Of a stretch of DNA of 64,000 nucleotides, positions 40,785 through 49,544 are shown piece by piece. Source of the DNA: JAAYPI01 sp963668615 (GTDB lineage Bacteria; Bacteroidota; Bacteroidia; Bacteroidales; Paludibacteraceae); contig CAXXCL010000004.1 in NCBI GenBank assembly GCA_963668615.2, forward strand, positions 1 to 64,000, given 5' to 3'. A model generated the notes under the pieces. The model was not told the DNA's origin, ran no database searches, and worked only from the letters and a program-made list of their open reading frames with translations. Made by a program: the position numbers and the translations under genes. The stretch's first letter is position 1; each line of letters begins with the position of its first letter.

Positions 40785-41741
40785 TTAATGTAAATTATTT
40801 TTGTTCAAGCTAAAATATTTTTCTACAACTTCTCTCAAGGAAAGAACATTTTTTTTTCTCTCATTCCGTTTCATTTTCCGAAGAATATTCCTCATTAAAA
40901 AGGCTGAAGAAACCGCTCTCAGGAAAGTTTTTCTATGATGCGTTCTAACTATACACTTCACGCAAATAGAAACAAAAAAAAGCATGACCTTATATTCTTC
41001 AAGAAATAAATAATTAAATATTAAGCTATTTCTGATATAAATCTCTCGTACATATTTCTTATCAAGACCATTCACAGTTGCCGAATGACAATGATAGCAA
41101 AACGCATCAGGATCATAATAACTTTTCCAGTCGCGTTTCCAAGCCCTTAAAGATAAGTCAAAGTCTTCAAAATAGAACGGAGAATAAATGGTAGAAAAGC
41201 CACCAAGTAAAATTAATTTTTCTCTGTCGATAAGAGCAGCACCTCCACATAAATAAAAACTATATGAAAGCTCTTTTTGTTCCTTGTTATCCTTGTAATG
41301 AATTTTACAACAAGTTTCCTTGGGCAATTTTTGTGCTTCCAATATTTTCGTTCCTTCCATATCTTTTATCATGGGAAAAACACCAAATACGTTTTCTTTG
41401 GTAGAAAAAGGAATCAACAAAGTATCGAAAAGCCCTTCGGTAACAAGCATATCATTATTCAGAACAAAAACAAAATTCTTCGTTGCTGCAAATATTCCCT
41501 TATTGATAGTTTGAGAAAATCCAACATTTTTTTCATTTTGCAATAACAAAATGTTCGGATAAAAAGTTTCCAAGAATGTAACAGAATTGTCGAGAGAAGC
41601 ATCATCAACAATTATCACTTCGTAACTCGAAACCTGCTTGCTACCGTTCAAAGCAGACAAAAGGTATGGTAAATATTTTGCGAGCAAACTCTGCCCACAA
41701 TAATTCGGAATAACCACGGAAATAGAACTCTGTTTACCCAT
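40785..41741 (-). CDS. Glycosyltransferase, GT2 family
   Basis: A 318-residue GT-A inverting glycosyltransferase. The nucleotide-binding start is SISVVIPNYCGQSLLAKYLP, followed by IVDDASLDNS (about 44-53) and the metal-binding VLNNDML (about 92-98, DXD-like). The late acceptor motif is FYFEDFDLSLRAWKRDWKS. A hydrophobic patch near 250-262 may attach it to the membrane. It lies 5 nt before the ligase gene and 9 nt after the kinase-like gene. It probably extends the LPS core or an O-unit. Confidence 0.9.
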   Translation of the reverse strand: MGKQSSISVVIPNYCGQSLLAKYLPYLLSALNGSKQVSSYEVIIVDDASLDNSVTFLETFYPNILLLQNEKNVGFSQTINKGIFAATKNFVFVLNNDMLVTEGLFDTLLIPFSTKENVFGVFPMIKDMEGTKILEAQKLPKETCCKIHYKDNKEQKELSYSFYLCGGAALIDREKLILLGGFSTIYSPFYFEDFDLSLRAWKRDWKSYYDPDAFCYHCHSATVNGLDKKYVREIYIRNSLIFNYLFLEEYKVMLFFVSICVKCIVRTHHRKTFLRAVSSAFLMRNILRKMKRNERKKNVLSLREVVEKYFSLNKNNLH

Positions 41742-41750
41742 AATTTGCTT

Positions 41751-42506
41751 TTAGTCTAAACTGAAACCAACGTCGTGATGCAAGGCATATTTTTTCCAAA
41801 ACTTATTTCTATATTGTATCACTAATTCAATACAATCTTTTTCATTATAGCCACGCACATTAGCATACTCTTTTGCAATTATTTTGAAAAGTTCTGTCTT
41901 TCCCCAAAGTCTCTCAAAATTTTTACACCCTTTTTTAATATTGACTTTGCCAAAACACATACGATTTATATCCACTATTGAAAAAATACATTGATTATTA
42001 TCCACATCAAATAATATATTACCCGGAGAATAATCCTTGTGGTATATGCCTGCTTCATGCAAATTGCCAGTAAATCGAGCAAATGCAATCAGAATATTTT
42101 CTTTTTCTTGCATTTCTCCGGTGCCAAATTCATAAAAATTTCTCTTCAATGGAGATTGACAAGTTATCAAATAACTATAAGCTATCAGTCCTCCTTTTTT
42201 TTCCACAATATAGGCTATGGGAGTCGGCGTATTAAAGCCTCTTTCAACAATTTGTTCAGCATACTCAAAAGCCCTTTTTGCTTTTGGTTTACGAAAAAAC
42301 GTATAAACAACACGATTAAGAAAACGAGGAACGCGATATCTTTTCACATTGATTAATTGACCATTATAAGGAAGAACCTTTATCAAATTTCGACCTTCGT
42401 AAATTACATCTCCCTCAGTAGCGAAAATGTCCGGGATTTTGTCAACATAGGGTTGCCAAGTTTCAAATGACGGATTCATCAATATATATCTTTTCGTATT
42501 CATCAT
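41751..42506 (-). CDS. Lipopolysaccharide core kinase family protein (KdkA/WaaP-like)
   Basis: A 251-residue protein of the InaA/Kdo-kinase fold. The ATP lysine is probably Lys55 (INVKRYRVP). The catalytic loop IYHKDYSPGNILFD has Asp158 and Asn163, and the metal-binding Asp179 is in SIVDINRM. It should phosphorylate a sugar (Kdo or another core residue) in the cytoplasm. Its ATG overlaps the stop of the GT90 gene by 4 bases. The phosphate would bind divalent cations and strengthen the outer membrane; that is from knowledge of the family. Confidence 0.86.
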   Translation of the reverse strand: MMNTKRYILMNPSFETWQPYVDKIPDIFATEGDVIYEGRNLIKVLPYNGQLINVKRYRVPRFLNRVVYTFFRKPKAKRAFEYAEQIVERGFNTPTPIAYIVEKKGGLIAYSYLITCQSPLKRNFYEFGTGEMQEKENILIAFARFTGNLHEAGIYHKDYSPGNILFDVDNNQCIFSIVDINRMCFGKVNIKKGCKNFERLWGKTELFKIIAKEYANVRGYNEKDCIELVIQYRNKFWKKYALHHDVGFSLD

Positions 42507-43489
42507 AAAGCCTTGCCATTTTGCGTTTGATTCGTTTTCTCAAAATACTTTTGAAGGACAAGCAAAGAAATTAAATTTTCACGATTTTTATCTTGAAATT
42601 GAGATACATAGCGATGTGCATTCTCGATTATTGCAAGAGCCTCATCTAAATGTTGTATGTAATAAGTTAACCGTTCTTCTAAATCAGAAAAGTCTTCTTT
42701 TATTTCAATATAATGAACATTGGGAACAAGATTCCCCTCCATAAACCAAGTTTCACAGGTTGGTTTTGGCATAACAGCAATAGAATTCGATGACATCACC
42801 CATTTCAAGTTACTGGCGACATCATTTCCCTCCAACGCCATCACAAATTTATATTTCAGATGCTCTCGAATAGTTTTTTTATCTTTTTTCCAGTCTGGGA
42901 CAACCGACTTACCAACATCGCCCAAATCACACATAGGATGATGATAATACATATTCATAAATTTTTCACGAGAGGATTTTCCATTAACTTTTCCTCTAAA
43001 TATGACAATATTTTCTTTTTCAGCAAAAGAAATCGAGTCTTTTACAAAAATAAAATGACGCACCTTATTGAGCTTCATCAAAACAGAATTTTCATTGTTT
43101 GGTGTCAAAGGACGACTTTTTACAATGGAAGGTTGCTCCGGCACGAAAGTGATATCACCGGGAACATAAAACCACCTAAAGGATAACGGGAACCAACGAG
43201 TATACTGGTATGTATCAAAAAAATAAACCTTCTTTTTTTTCTGTAACGTATGATTTTCTAACTTAGACGCATTTTCAGGTAATTGTTTGGAGATAGAAAG
43301 TTTATTATAATAATCTACCCGTTGTTCGATATAAGCTTTATCAGGGCATGAAGAAAAATTGGCAAGTACTTTTTTGAGTTTTGAACGAAATATAAACTTT
43401 GGGGTCAAAACACGAACATAATTTACTCCAAAATAAATCCATTTTGAATTTTTTCCACTACAGAATTTATACAACAACAAATTCTTCAT
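42503..43489 (-). CDS. Glycosyltransferase, GT90 family (LpsA/CAP10-like)
   Basis: A 328-residue protein matching the lipopolysaccharide-modifying GT90 group related to fungal CAP10 and animal KDELC/POGLUT. The C-terminal core shows KYKFVMALEGNDVASNLKWV, MSSNSIAVMPKPTCETWF and VHYIEIKEDFSDLEERLTYY. No signal or membrane segment is seen, so it acts in the cytoplasm, probably adding a hexose or xylose to the LPS core. It overlaps genes on both sides by 4 bases, indicating coupled translation. Sugar specificity unknown. Confidence 0.85.
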   Translation of the reverse strand: MKNLLLYKFCSGKNSKWIYFGVNYVRVLTPKFIFRSKLKKVLANFSSCPDKAYIEQRVDYYNKLSISKQLPENASKLENHTLQKKKKVYFFDTYQYTRWFPLSFRWFYVPGDITFVPEQPSIVKSRPLTPNNENSVLMKLNKVRHFIFVKDSISFAEKENIVIFRGKVNGKSSREKFMNMYYHHPMCDLGDVGKSVVPDWKKDKKTIREHLKYKFVMALEGNDVASNLKWVMSSNSIAVMPKPTCETWFMEGNLVPNVHYIEIKEDFSDLEERLTYYIQHLDEALAIIENAHRYVSQFQDKNRENLISLLVLQKYFEKTNQTQNGKAL

Positions 43490-44517
43490 CTTAAAAGGCT
43501 CTCTACTTTGTCAATTACTTCTTTTGGACTGATACCATTGAGACAAGCATAATCTCGTCGAAAACAAGGTTTTTGTCCAAAAACAGAACAAGGTCGGCAA
43601 GCTAAATCTACTTGCAAACTATTATTTAAAGACTGCTTCCAACCCATAAAACCAGCATAGGGATGCGTTGCTCCCCAAATGGAAACAACCGATGTATTAA
43701 CCAAAGAAGCTAAGTGCATATTTGCAGAATCCATGGACAACATAATATCCATCTGATTTATAAGAGCCAATTCATCACTAAGGTTTATTTTACCTGCCAA
43801 AGAAAACACATTGGGATATTTTTTTACCCACATATCAAATACTTCTGCTTCGTGCAAACCACCTCCAAATAAGAATATTTTCGTCTCACTTTTTTTTGAA
43901 AAATAATCGATCACTTGTTCCATTAAAGGCAAAGGGTAAATTTTACCTTGATGTCTGGCAAAGGGAGCCACTCCTATCCATGTATCAGTTAATTTTTCAG
44001 AGGTTATGGCAATAACTTTAGAGGGTAATTTTTCTCTTTTATCATAAAGAGAAACAAACGAATCATCTAGTACAAATCCTAGATTCAATAATACATCTTT
44101 GTATCTTTCAAAAGAAGTTTTCAAAGGTTCAAAGATTTTGTTTTCCCTACGTACCAACTGCTTCTTTTTTACACGATCTTTACTGATAACAGCAACTTTA
44201 CAACCAAATAGACATAAAAAAAACCTTAGGTATTTGGTTCGCAATACATCATGTAAATCTCCCACATAATCAAAATGCATTGCTTTTAACTCTCTCAAAA
44301 GATTGGTTAAACCTTTTACGCCCTTGTATTTTTTTGCCAAATCTGTTTTAAAAAATCGTACATTTTCCGGCAAATTCTCAAACAACGGAGCACAAAACGG
44401 TCTACTCAACACTGTAATTTCCATTTCCGGATATTTGGTTGCAAGGGCATAAACAACGGGTACCGTCATAGCCACATCACCAAGAGCAGAAAACCGTATC
44501 AGGAGTATTTTAGACAT
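43486..44517 (-). CDS. Glycosyltransferase, GT9 family (heptosyltransferase-like)
   Basis: A 343-residue GT-B enzyme of the ADP-heptose:LPS heptosyltransferase family. The signature opening is ILLIRFSALGDVAMTVPVVYAL. The donor domain contains GVAPFARHQGKIYPLPLMEQV (about 180-200), FLFGGGLHEAEV and MDSANMHLASLVNTSVVSIW. It would add heptose or a related sugar to the inner core. Bacteroidales often lack heptose in LPS, so the actual sugar is open. It is 6 nt after the DUF4254 gene, a pairing I know from other Bacteroidales. Confidence 0.9.
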   Translation of the reverse strand: MSKILLIRFSALGDVAMTVPVVYALATKYPEMEITVLSRPFCAPLFENLPENVRFFKTDLAKKYKGVKGLTNLLRELKAMHFDYVGDLHDVLRTKYLRFFLCLFGCKVAVISKDRVKKKQLVRRENKIFEPLKTSFERYKDVLLNLGFVLDDSFVSLYDKREKLPSKVIAITSEKLTDTWIGVAPFARHQGKIYPLPLMEQVIDYFSKKSETKIFLFGGGLHEAEVFDMWVKKYPNVFSLAGKINLSDELALINQMDIMLSMDSANMHLASLVNTSVVSIWGATHPYAGFMGWKQSLNNSLQVDLACRPCSVFGQKPCFRRDYACLNGISPKEVIDKVESLLR

Positions 44518-44523
44518 TCTTAC

Positions 44524-45126
44524 TTATTTGGCGTAAAGAACAGGATTTAAATTAGGGTCATTGTACATTTTCATCTGTTTGTACACTTTCATGTATTTAT
44601 CTCCATTTTCAATATCCGTTAACAATTGGTCGATTGCAGTCATTAAATCTTTATTTTGCTCCAACAATACATTCAATTTATTTTGACATTCCAAACGATG
44701 ATCATTAGTAGTATCAGCCCTGTTTACTTCTTGTTGCATATGGTAAATCTTTAAAGCCAAAATAGATAACCTATCAATTGCCCAAGCCGGACTTTCAGTA
44801 TTAATAAGAGCTTCTTTTTTAATTTTCACGTCCTTATATCTATCTAAAAAATAACTGTCAATCAACTCAACCAAATCTGTTCGATCTTGATTTGATTTAT
44901 CAATTCTTCTCTTAATTTGTAGAGCTTCCATAGGATTAATAGAAGGATTGCGAATGATATCCTCTAAGTGCCACTGAACAGTATCTATCCAATTCTTCAA
45001 ATAGAGATAATATTCAATTGACTTTTCGGAATATGGGTTTTTAATAGGAGCATCCACATAATCTGTTACGTGATAATCTGCAATTGATTTATTAAAAATT
45101 TCGATACTTAATTTCGTCAAATTCAT
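44524..45126 (-). CDS. DUF4254 family protein
   Basis: A 200-residue, mostly helical soluble protein (no signal peptide or membrane segment) beginning NLTKLSIEIFNKSIADYHV, with a conserved central region NWIDTVQWHLEDIIRNPSI and EALQIKRRIDKSNQDRTDLV, then SPAWAIDRLSILALKIYHM. This matches the DUF4254 family, a Bacteroidota protein usually placed next to a GT9 glycosyltransferase, as here. No catalytic motif is evident. It may assist LPS core assembly; this is from context only. Confidence 0.82.
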   Translation of the reverse strand: MNLTKLSIEIFNKSIADYHVTDYVDAPIKNPYSEKSIEYYLYLKNWIDTVQWHLEDIIRNPSINPMEALQIKRRIDKSNQDRTDLVELIDSYFLDRYKDVKIKKEALINTESPAWAIDRLSILALKIYHMQQEVNRADTTNDHRLECQNKLNVLLEQNKDLMTAIDQLLTDIENGDKYMKVYKQMKMYNDPNLNPVLYAK

Positions 45127-45146
45127 TTTAATAACTTTTACTGTTT

Positions 45147-45809
45147 TTATTCTTCACTATTTTCAACATCATCCAGCAGCAATTCACCGAAGTACTTAGG
45201 CTGATAAAAATCAAGATGTTCTGTTTTAATTCTATTCCAAGTAAGGTAGTGTGATGATTCGCTAAACGTAGCCGATTTGTAAAAGTTAGCTTGAAGTTTT
45301 TTAGGCAAATTATCCGGGTCAACCCCTATCAAATTAAACGGAATAGAAACAATTAATTCCCAATCGAACAAACCCTCCATTTCTCCCACAACAATTTTAC
45401 CCAATGTAGAATACCGTTCGATTTTTATCATATCTTCCTTTTCCAAAAAAATCTTTTCTCCATTCTCAATTTGCTTTGTCGCAGAACAAACTCCTATGCA
45501 GTTAAATGTAAAGGCATAAAACTGCTCTTCTTGAGGCTTTTTGACAAAAAAAGCAACGGAGCTATCTTCCGAAACGACCTCGTTATCTCGTGTACAAATA
45601 GCTTTTAAGATATTGCCACGAACCCTAAACTTTATAAAAATAGCTTTGGAAGAACGAGCCACATAAAAATCAGTTATGGGCTTATAAGGAAACATTGGCC
45701 AATTAACCTCTTCAATAACAGACCCTTCTCCATTTTCCAAAACATCAAGAGCGTCAGACAAAACAATTTCGTCTAACTCTTTCAAGTAAACTAAGTCTAT
45801 CTGCTTCAT
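45147..45809 (-). CDS. Carbohydrate-binding family 9-like protein
   Basis: A 220-residue beta-rich protein resembling CBM9-like domains, with SEDSSVAFFVKKP, FYAFTFNCIGVCSATK, a strand-rich middle and a closing HYLTWNRIKTEHLDFYQPKYFGEL. It has no signal peptide, unlike secreted CBM9 enzymes, and no catalytic domain, so it may act in the cytoplasm. It is the first gene of the minus-strand LPS operon (20 nt before DUF4254). Binding of a sugar nucleotide or glycan is possible, but there is no direct evidence. Confidence 0.75.
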   Translation of the reverse strand: MKQIDLVYLKELDEIVLSDALDVLENGEGSVIEEVNWPMFPYKPITDFYVARSSKAIFIKFRVRGNILKAICTRDNEVVSEDSSVAFFVKKPQEEQFYAFTFNCIGVCSATKQIENGEKIFLEKEDMIKIERYSTLGKIVVGEMEGLFDWELIVSIPFNLIGVDPDNLPKKLQANFYKSATFSESSHYLTWNRIKTEHLDFYQPKYFGELLLDDVENSEE

Positions 45810-45931
45810 GTGATTTTTCTATAAATAATAAACATGTACAAATGTAATTCTTTTTCCGTAACTGAGAAACAACGACATACCAATTGCTCTATTAATTTTT
45901 GCAAAAAAGTCCCTAAACAAAATAAAAATAG

Positions 45932-45939
45932 TATTTTTG
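45932..45939 (+). promoter_or_regulatory. -7 promoter element before pheS
   Basis: TATTTTTG (TAnnTTTG), 26 nt before ATG 45966, giving a leader of about 20 nt. The 156-nt gap also separates it from the divergent LPS operon, for which I found no consensus promoter. Confidence 0.55.
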
Positions 45940-45965
45940 TAACTCTTTGAAAAAACCGTTTCAAT

Positions 45966-46985
45966 ATGAAAGAAAAAATAACCAAACTATTAGAAGAAAT
46001 CAATGTACTTAACGCCTCAAATAAAGAAGAGGTGGAAGAACTTCGTATCAAGTATTTGAGCAAAAAAGGTGAAATCTCCAACTTGTTTAATGACTTTAGA
46101 AACGTTGCTAATGAAGATAAAAAAGCCGTTGGTCAACTACTGAATGACCTAAAAACAAAAGCTCAAGAAAAAATAAATTCTTTAAAAGAAACATTTGATG
46201 GCAATCTGTCAAATGAGCAAAATATTGATTTAACAAGGTCTGCCTCTCCTGTAGAATTAGGCACAAGACATCCCTTATCTATCGTAAGGAATGAGATTAT
46301 AGACATTTTTTCTCGCATTGGATTTACGATGGCCGAAGGCCCTGAAATAGAAGATGATTGGCATGTATTTTCGGCATTAAATTTTGCCGAAGAACACCCT
46401 GCTCGCGATATGCAGGACACATTCTTCATTGAAAAGAATCCAGACGTTTTACTTCGGACTCATACTTCATCCGTACAAACCCGAATAATGGAACATACGC
46501 AACCTCCTATTCGTATTTTGTGCCCCGGAAGAGTGTACCGCAATGAAGCCATATCTTATCGTGCTCACTGTTTTTTCCATCAAGTAGAGGGCCTTTATGT
46601 AGATGAAAATGTATCTTTTGCAGACTTAAAACAAGCACTACTTTATTTTGCTAAAGAAATGTTTGGCGAACAAACAGAGATACGACTACGTCCCTCTTAT
46701 TTTCCTTTCACAGAACCTTCTGCAGAAATGGATATTTCTTGTAATTTATGCGGAGGAAAAGGTTGTCCTTTCTGCAAACATACAGGTTGGGTAGAAATTT
46801 TAGGATGTGGCATGGTTGACCCGAATGTATTGGAAAACTGTGGTATTGATAGCAAAAAATACTCAGGATATGCTTTCGGAATGGGAGTTGAAAGAATCAC
46901 CAACCTAAAATTCCAAGTTAAAGATCTTCGTATGTTCTCCGAAAATGATGTTCGTTTCTTAAAACAGTTTGAATCTGCTCATTAA
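45966..46985 (+). CDS. pheS: Phenylalanine--tRNA ligase alpha subunit
   Basis: Catalytic subunit of the alpha2-beta2 enzyme charging tRNA-Phe. The 339 residues match the family. An N-terminal coiled coil (about 1-85) binds tRNA. The class II core carries motif 2 (LCPGRVYRNEA and FHQVEGLYVDE, about 181-215), FPFTEPSAEMDI (about 246-257) and motif 3 (GFGMGVERITNL type, reading FGMGVERITNL). CNLCGGKGCPFCKHTG has cysteine pairs often seen in PheS. The beta subunit gene pheT is not in the window. No tRNA or leader-peptide attenuator is visible upstream. Confidence 0.97.
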   Translation: MKEKITKLLEEINVLNASNKEEVEELRIKYLSKKGEISNLFNDFRNVANEDKKAVGQLLNDLKTKAQEKINSLKETFDGNLSNEQNIDLTRSASPVELGTRHPLSIVRNEIIDIFSRIGFTMAEGPEIEDDWHVFSALNFAEEHPARDMQDTFFIEKNPDVLLRTHTSSVQTRIMEHTQPPIRILCPGRVYRNEAISYRAHCFFHQVEGLYVDENVSFADLKQALLYFAKEMFGEQTEIRLRPSYFPFTEPSAEMDISCNLCGGKGCPFCKHTGWVEILGCGMVDPNVLENCGIDSKKYSGYAFGMGVERITNLKFQVKDLRMFSENDVRFLKQFESAH

Positions 46986-47089
46986 GTGTTCGTAACTGAT
47001 TAACAAACCATTGTAAGAATTTCCAAATAAAAATAGGCTATTGGCATAACTTTTGATAGCACAATACCAATAACTAATATAAAAGACAC

Positions 47090-49507
47090 ATGAAAGATAC
47101 TCCAAATAAAATACTCATTGGAACTACCTTACAAAATGATGATGCGGATTTTATTCCTTTAATCGCCGATGAAAACGAAGATTTTTCGCTCGATTTGAAG
47201 GAAGACAGTGTGCTTCCCATCTTGCCTCTTCGTAATATGGTGCTATTTCCGGGCGTTGTTATGCCTGTAACCGTGGGAAGATCCAAATCATTAAAACTCA
47301 TAAAAGACGTACACAAAAAAGACGGAATACTTGGCACTATAGCACAAAAAGATACTAAAATAGAAGATCCTGAGACAAACGATCTTTTTCCTATTGGAAC
47401 TGTAGCTCAAATCATACGGATATTAGAAATGCCGGACAATTCGACTACCGTTATTTTGCAAGGTCGTCAACGTTTTGCCATTAAAGAAGTTGCTACAACA
47501 AATCCCTATATAAAAGCTAGAATTGAGCTTTTAGAGGATTCTCTTGTGCCCAAAAGCAAAGATTTCAAGGCCTTGATGGGAGCCATTAAAGATATGTCTT
47601 TGCGAATGATAAAAATATCCAGCAACATGCCCCAAGAAATCATGTTTGCTATTCGCAATATCGAGAATCCTAAATTCTTCATCAATTTTATCAGTTCCAA
47701 CTTGGGACTAAAATTGGAAGATAAACAAACACTTCTCGAAATAAGTGATGTGGAAGAAAGAGCTCTTCTTTTACTAAAAATACTTACAAAAGAATCTCAA
47801 CTGCTTGAAATGAAAGCTTCGATCCAATCGAAGGCAATGGAAAACATTGACAAGCAACAACGCGAATATTTTCTACAACAACAAATAAAAACGATTCAAA
47901 GTGAATTGGGAGGTGGTAGTCAGGAAGAAGCGTTAGCTCAAATTAAGCAAAAAGCCGCTACTAAAAAATGGAATGAAAAAACAAAACAGATTGTAGAAAA
48001 AGAAATTTCAAAACTGGAAACAATGGCTTCTCATGCCAGCGACTATCCGGTACAAATGAATTACGTTCAAACTTTGGTAGATTTACCTTGGAACGAATTT
48101 ACAAAAGATAATTTCAACCTAAAACGTGCTCAAAAAATACTAAATCGCGACCATTTTGGTTTAGATGAAGTAAAAGACCGCATAATAGAACATTTGGCTG
48201 TTTTAAAATTAAAGGGAGATTTGAAATCGCCTATTATTTGCTTGTATGGACCTCCGGGAGTTGGAAAAACTTCTCTTGGCAAATCGGTTGCAGAGGCACT
48301 TGGCAGAAAATATGCTCGTATCTCACTGGGGGGGCTACACGATGAAGCCGAAATCAGGGGACACAGAAGAACTTACATTGGTGCTATGCCCGGTAGAATT
48401 ATGCAAAACATACTCAAAATAGGTTCATCCAATCCGGTATTCATCTTAGATGAAATAGACAAAGTTGGCAATGACTTTAAAGGAGATCCTGCTTCGGCTC
48501 TATTGGAGGTGTTAGATCCTGAGCAAAATTTTGCATTTCACGATAACTTTTTGGATATTGACTATGATCTTTCAAAAGTATTGTTTATTGCCACGGCTAA
48601 TAGCTTGAATAACGTTTCTCAACCATTGCTTGACCGTATGGAGTTAATCAATGTAACCGGCTATATTGCAGAAGAAAAAACAGAAATAGCAGCAAGACAC
48701 CTTATTCCGAAAGAATTAGAAAATCATGGAATTCCAAAAGGTGCTGTTTCGATATCGAAAAAAACAGTCGAAAAAATTATCGAAAACTATACCCGGGAAT
48801 CAGGCGTTAGAAACTTAGAAAAACAAATTGCAAAAATAGCTCGAAAAGTAGCACGAAAAATTGCAATGGAAGAAAAGTTCGATGAAGTCATAGTTCCTGA
48901 ACACTTAAAAGATTATCTCGGAACAGAAAAATTTACTCGAGACCAACAAAGTGACAAAGAAGAAATTGGTGTTGTCACTGGTTTGGCATGGACTTCTGTA
49001 GGAGGTGAGATTTTGGAAATTGAAACCAGCTTGAGTAAAGGAAAAGGAGATAGACTGACCCTTACAGGAAACCTGGGAGATGTGATGAAAGAATCGGCTA
49101 TGTTAGGGTTGGAGTACGTCAAATCACATGCTCAAGACTTCAATATTGATGAGAAAATATTTGAAGATACAAATGTTCATCTTCATGTTCCGGAAGGTGC
49201 CATACCCAAAGATGGACCATCTGCCGGAATAACCATGGCAACTTGTTTGGTTTCGGCTTTTACCAAAAGAAAAGTAAGAAAACATCTTGCCATGACGGGT
49301 GAAATAACCTTGCGAGGCAGAGTGTTACCTGTTGGTGGAATAAAGGAAAAAATACTGGCAGCTAAAAGAGCCGGAATCACAGACATCATTTTGTGTTCTG
49401 ACAACAAAAAGGATATAGAAGAAATTAAAGAAATCTATATCAAAGGCGTAAATTTTCATTATGTGAAAAATATAAACGAAGTTATCCCATTGGCCTTGCT
49501 TCCATAA
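47090..49507 (+). CDS. lon: ATP-dependent protease Lon
   Basis: An 805-residue cytoplasmic AAA+ protease that degrades misfolded and regulatory proteins. The N-terminal substrate-binding domain (about 40-245) begins LPILPLRNMVLFPGVVMPV. The Walker A loop GPPGVGKT starts at residue 387, and Walker B reads PVFILDEIDKVG. The C-terminal protease domain has catalytic Ser711 in PKDGPSAGIT and Lys754 in GGIKEKIL. It starts at ATG 47090 after a 104-nt gap containing a short TATTGG/CCAATA inverted repeat (47039-47044 and 47067-47072) but no recognised heat-shock element. Confidence 0.98.
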   Translation: MKDTPNKILIGTTLQNDDADFIPLIADENEDFSLDLKEDSVLPILPLRNMVLFPGVVMPVTVGRSKSLKLIKDVHKKDGILGTIAQKDTKIEDPETNDLFPIGTVAQIIRILEMPDNSTTVILQGRQRFAIKEVATTNPYIKARIELLEDSLVPKSKDFKALMGAIKDMSLRMIKISSNMPQEIMFAIRNIENPKFFINFISSNLGLKLEDKQTLLEISDVEERALLLLKILTKESQLLEMKASIQSKAMENIDKQQREYFLQQQIKTIQSELGGGSQEEALAQIKQKAATKKWNEKTKQIVEKEISKLETMASHASDYPVQMNYVQTLVDLPWNEFTKDNFNLKRAQKILNRDHFGLDEVKDRIIEHLAVLKLKGDLKSPIICLYGPPGVGKTSLGKSVAEALGRKYARISLGGLHDEAEIRGHRRTYIGAMPGRIMQNILKIGSSNPVFILDEIDKVGNDFKGDPASALLEVLDPEQNFAFHDNFLDIDYDLSKVLFIATANSLNNVSQPLLDRMELINVTGYIAEEKTEIAARHLIPKELENHGIPKGAVSISKKTVEKIIENYTRESGVRNLEKQIAKIARKVARKIAMEEKFDEVIVPEHLKDYLGTEKFTRDQQSDKEEIGVVTGLAWTSVGGEILEIETSLSKGKGDRLTLTGNLGDVMKESAMLGLEYVKSHAQDFNIDEKIFEDTNVHLHVPEGAIPKDGPSAGITMATCLVSAFTKRKVRKHLAMTGEITLRGRVLPVGGIKEKILAAKRAGITDIILCSDNKKDIEEIKEIYIKGVNFHYVKNINEVIPLALLP

Positions 49508-49544
49508 AATTTTTATTTTCAAATTATTAAAAAACCGAAATAAA

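Noticed and set aside
47039..47072. TATTGG/CCAATA inverted repeat before lon as a heat-shock operator
   Set aside because: Only 6-bp arms, and it does not match CIRCE (TTAGCACTC-N9-GAGTGCTAA); likely chance in AT-rich DNA.
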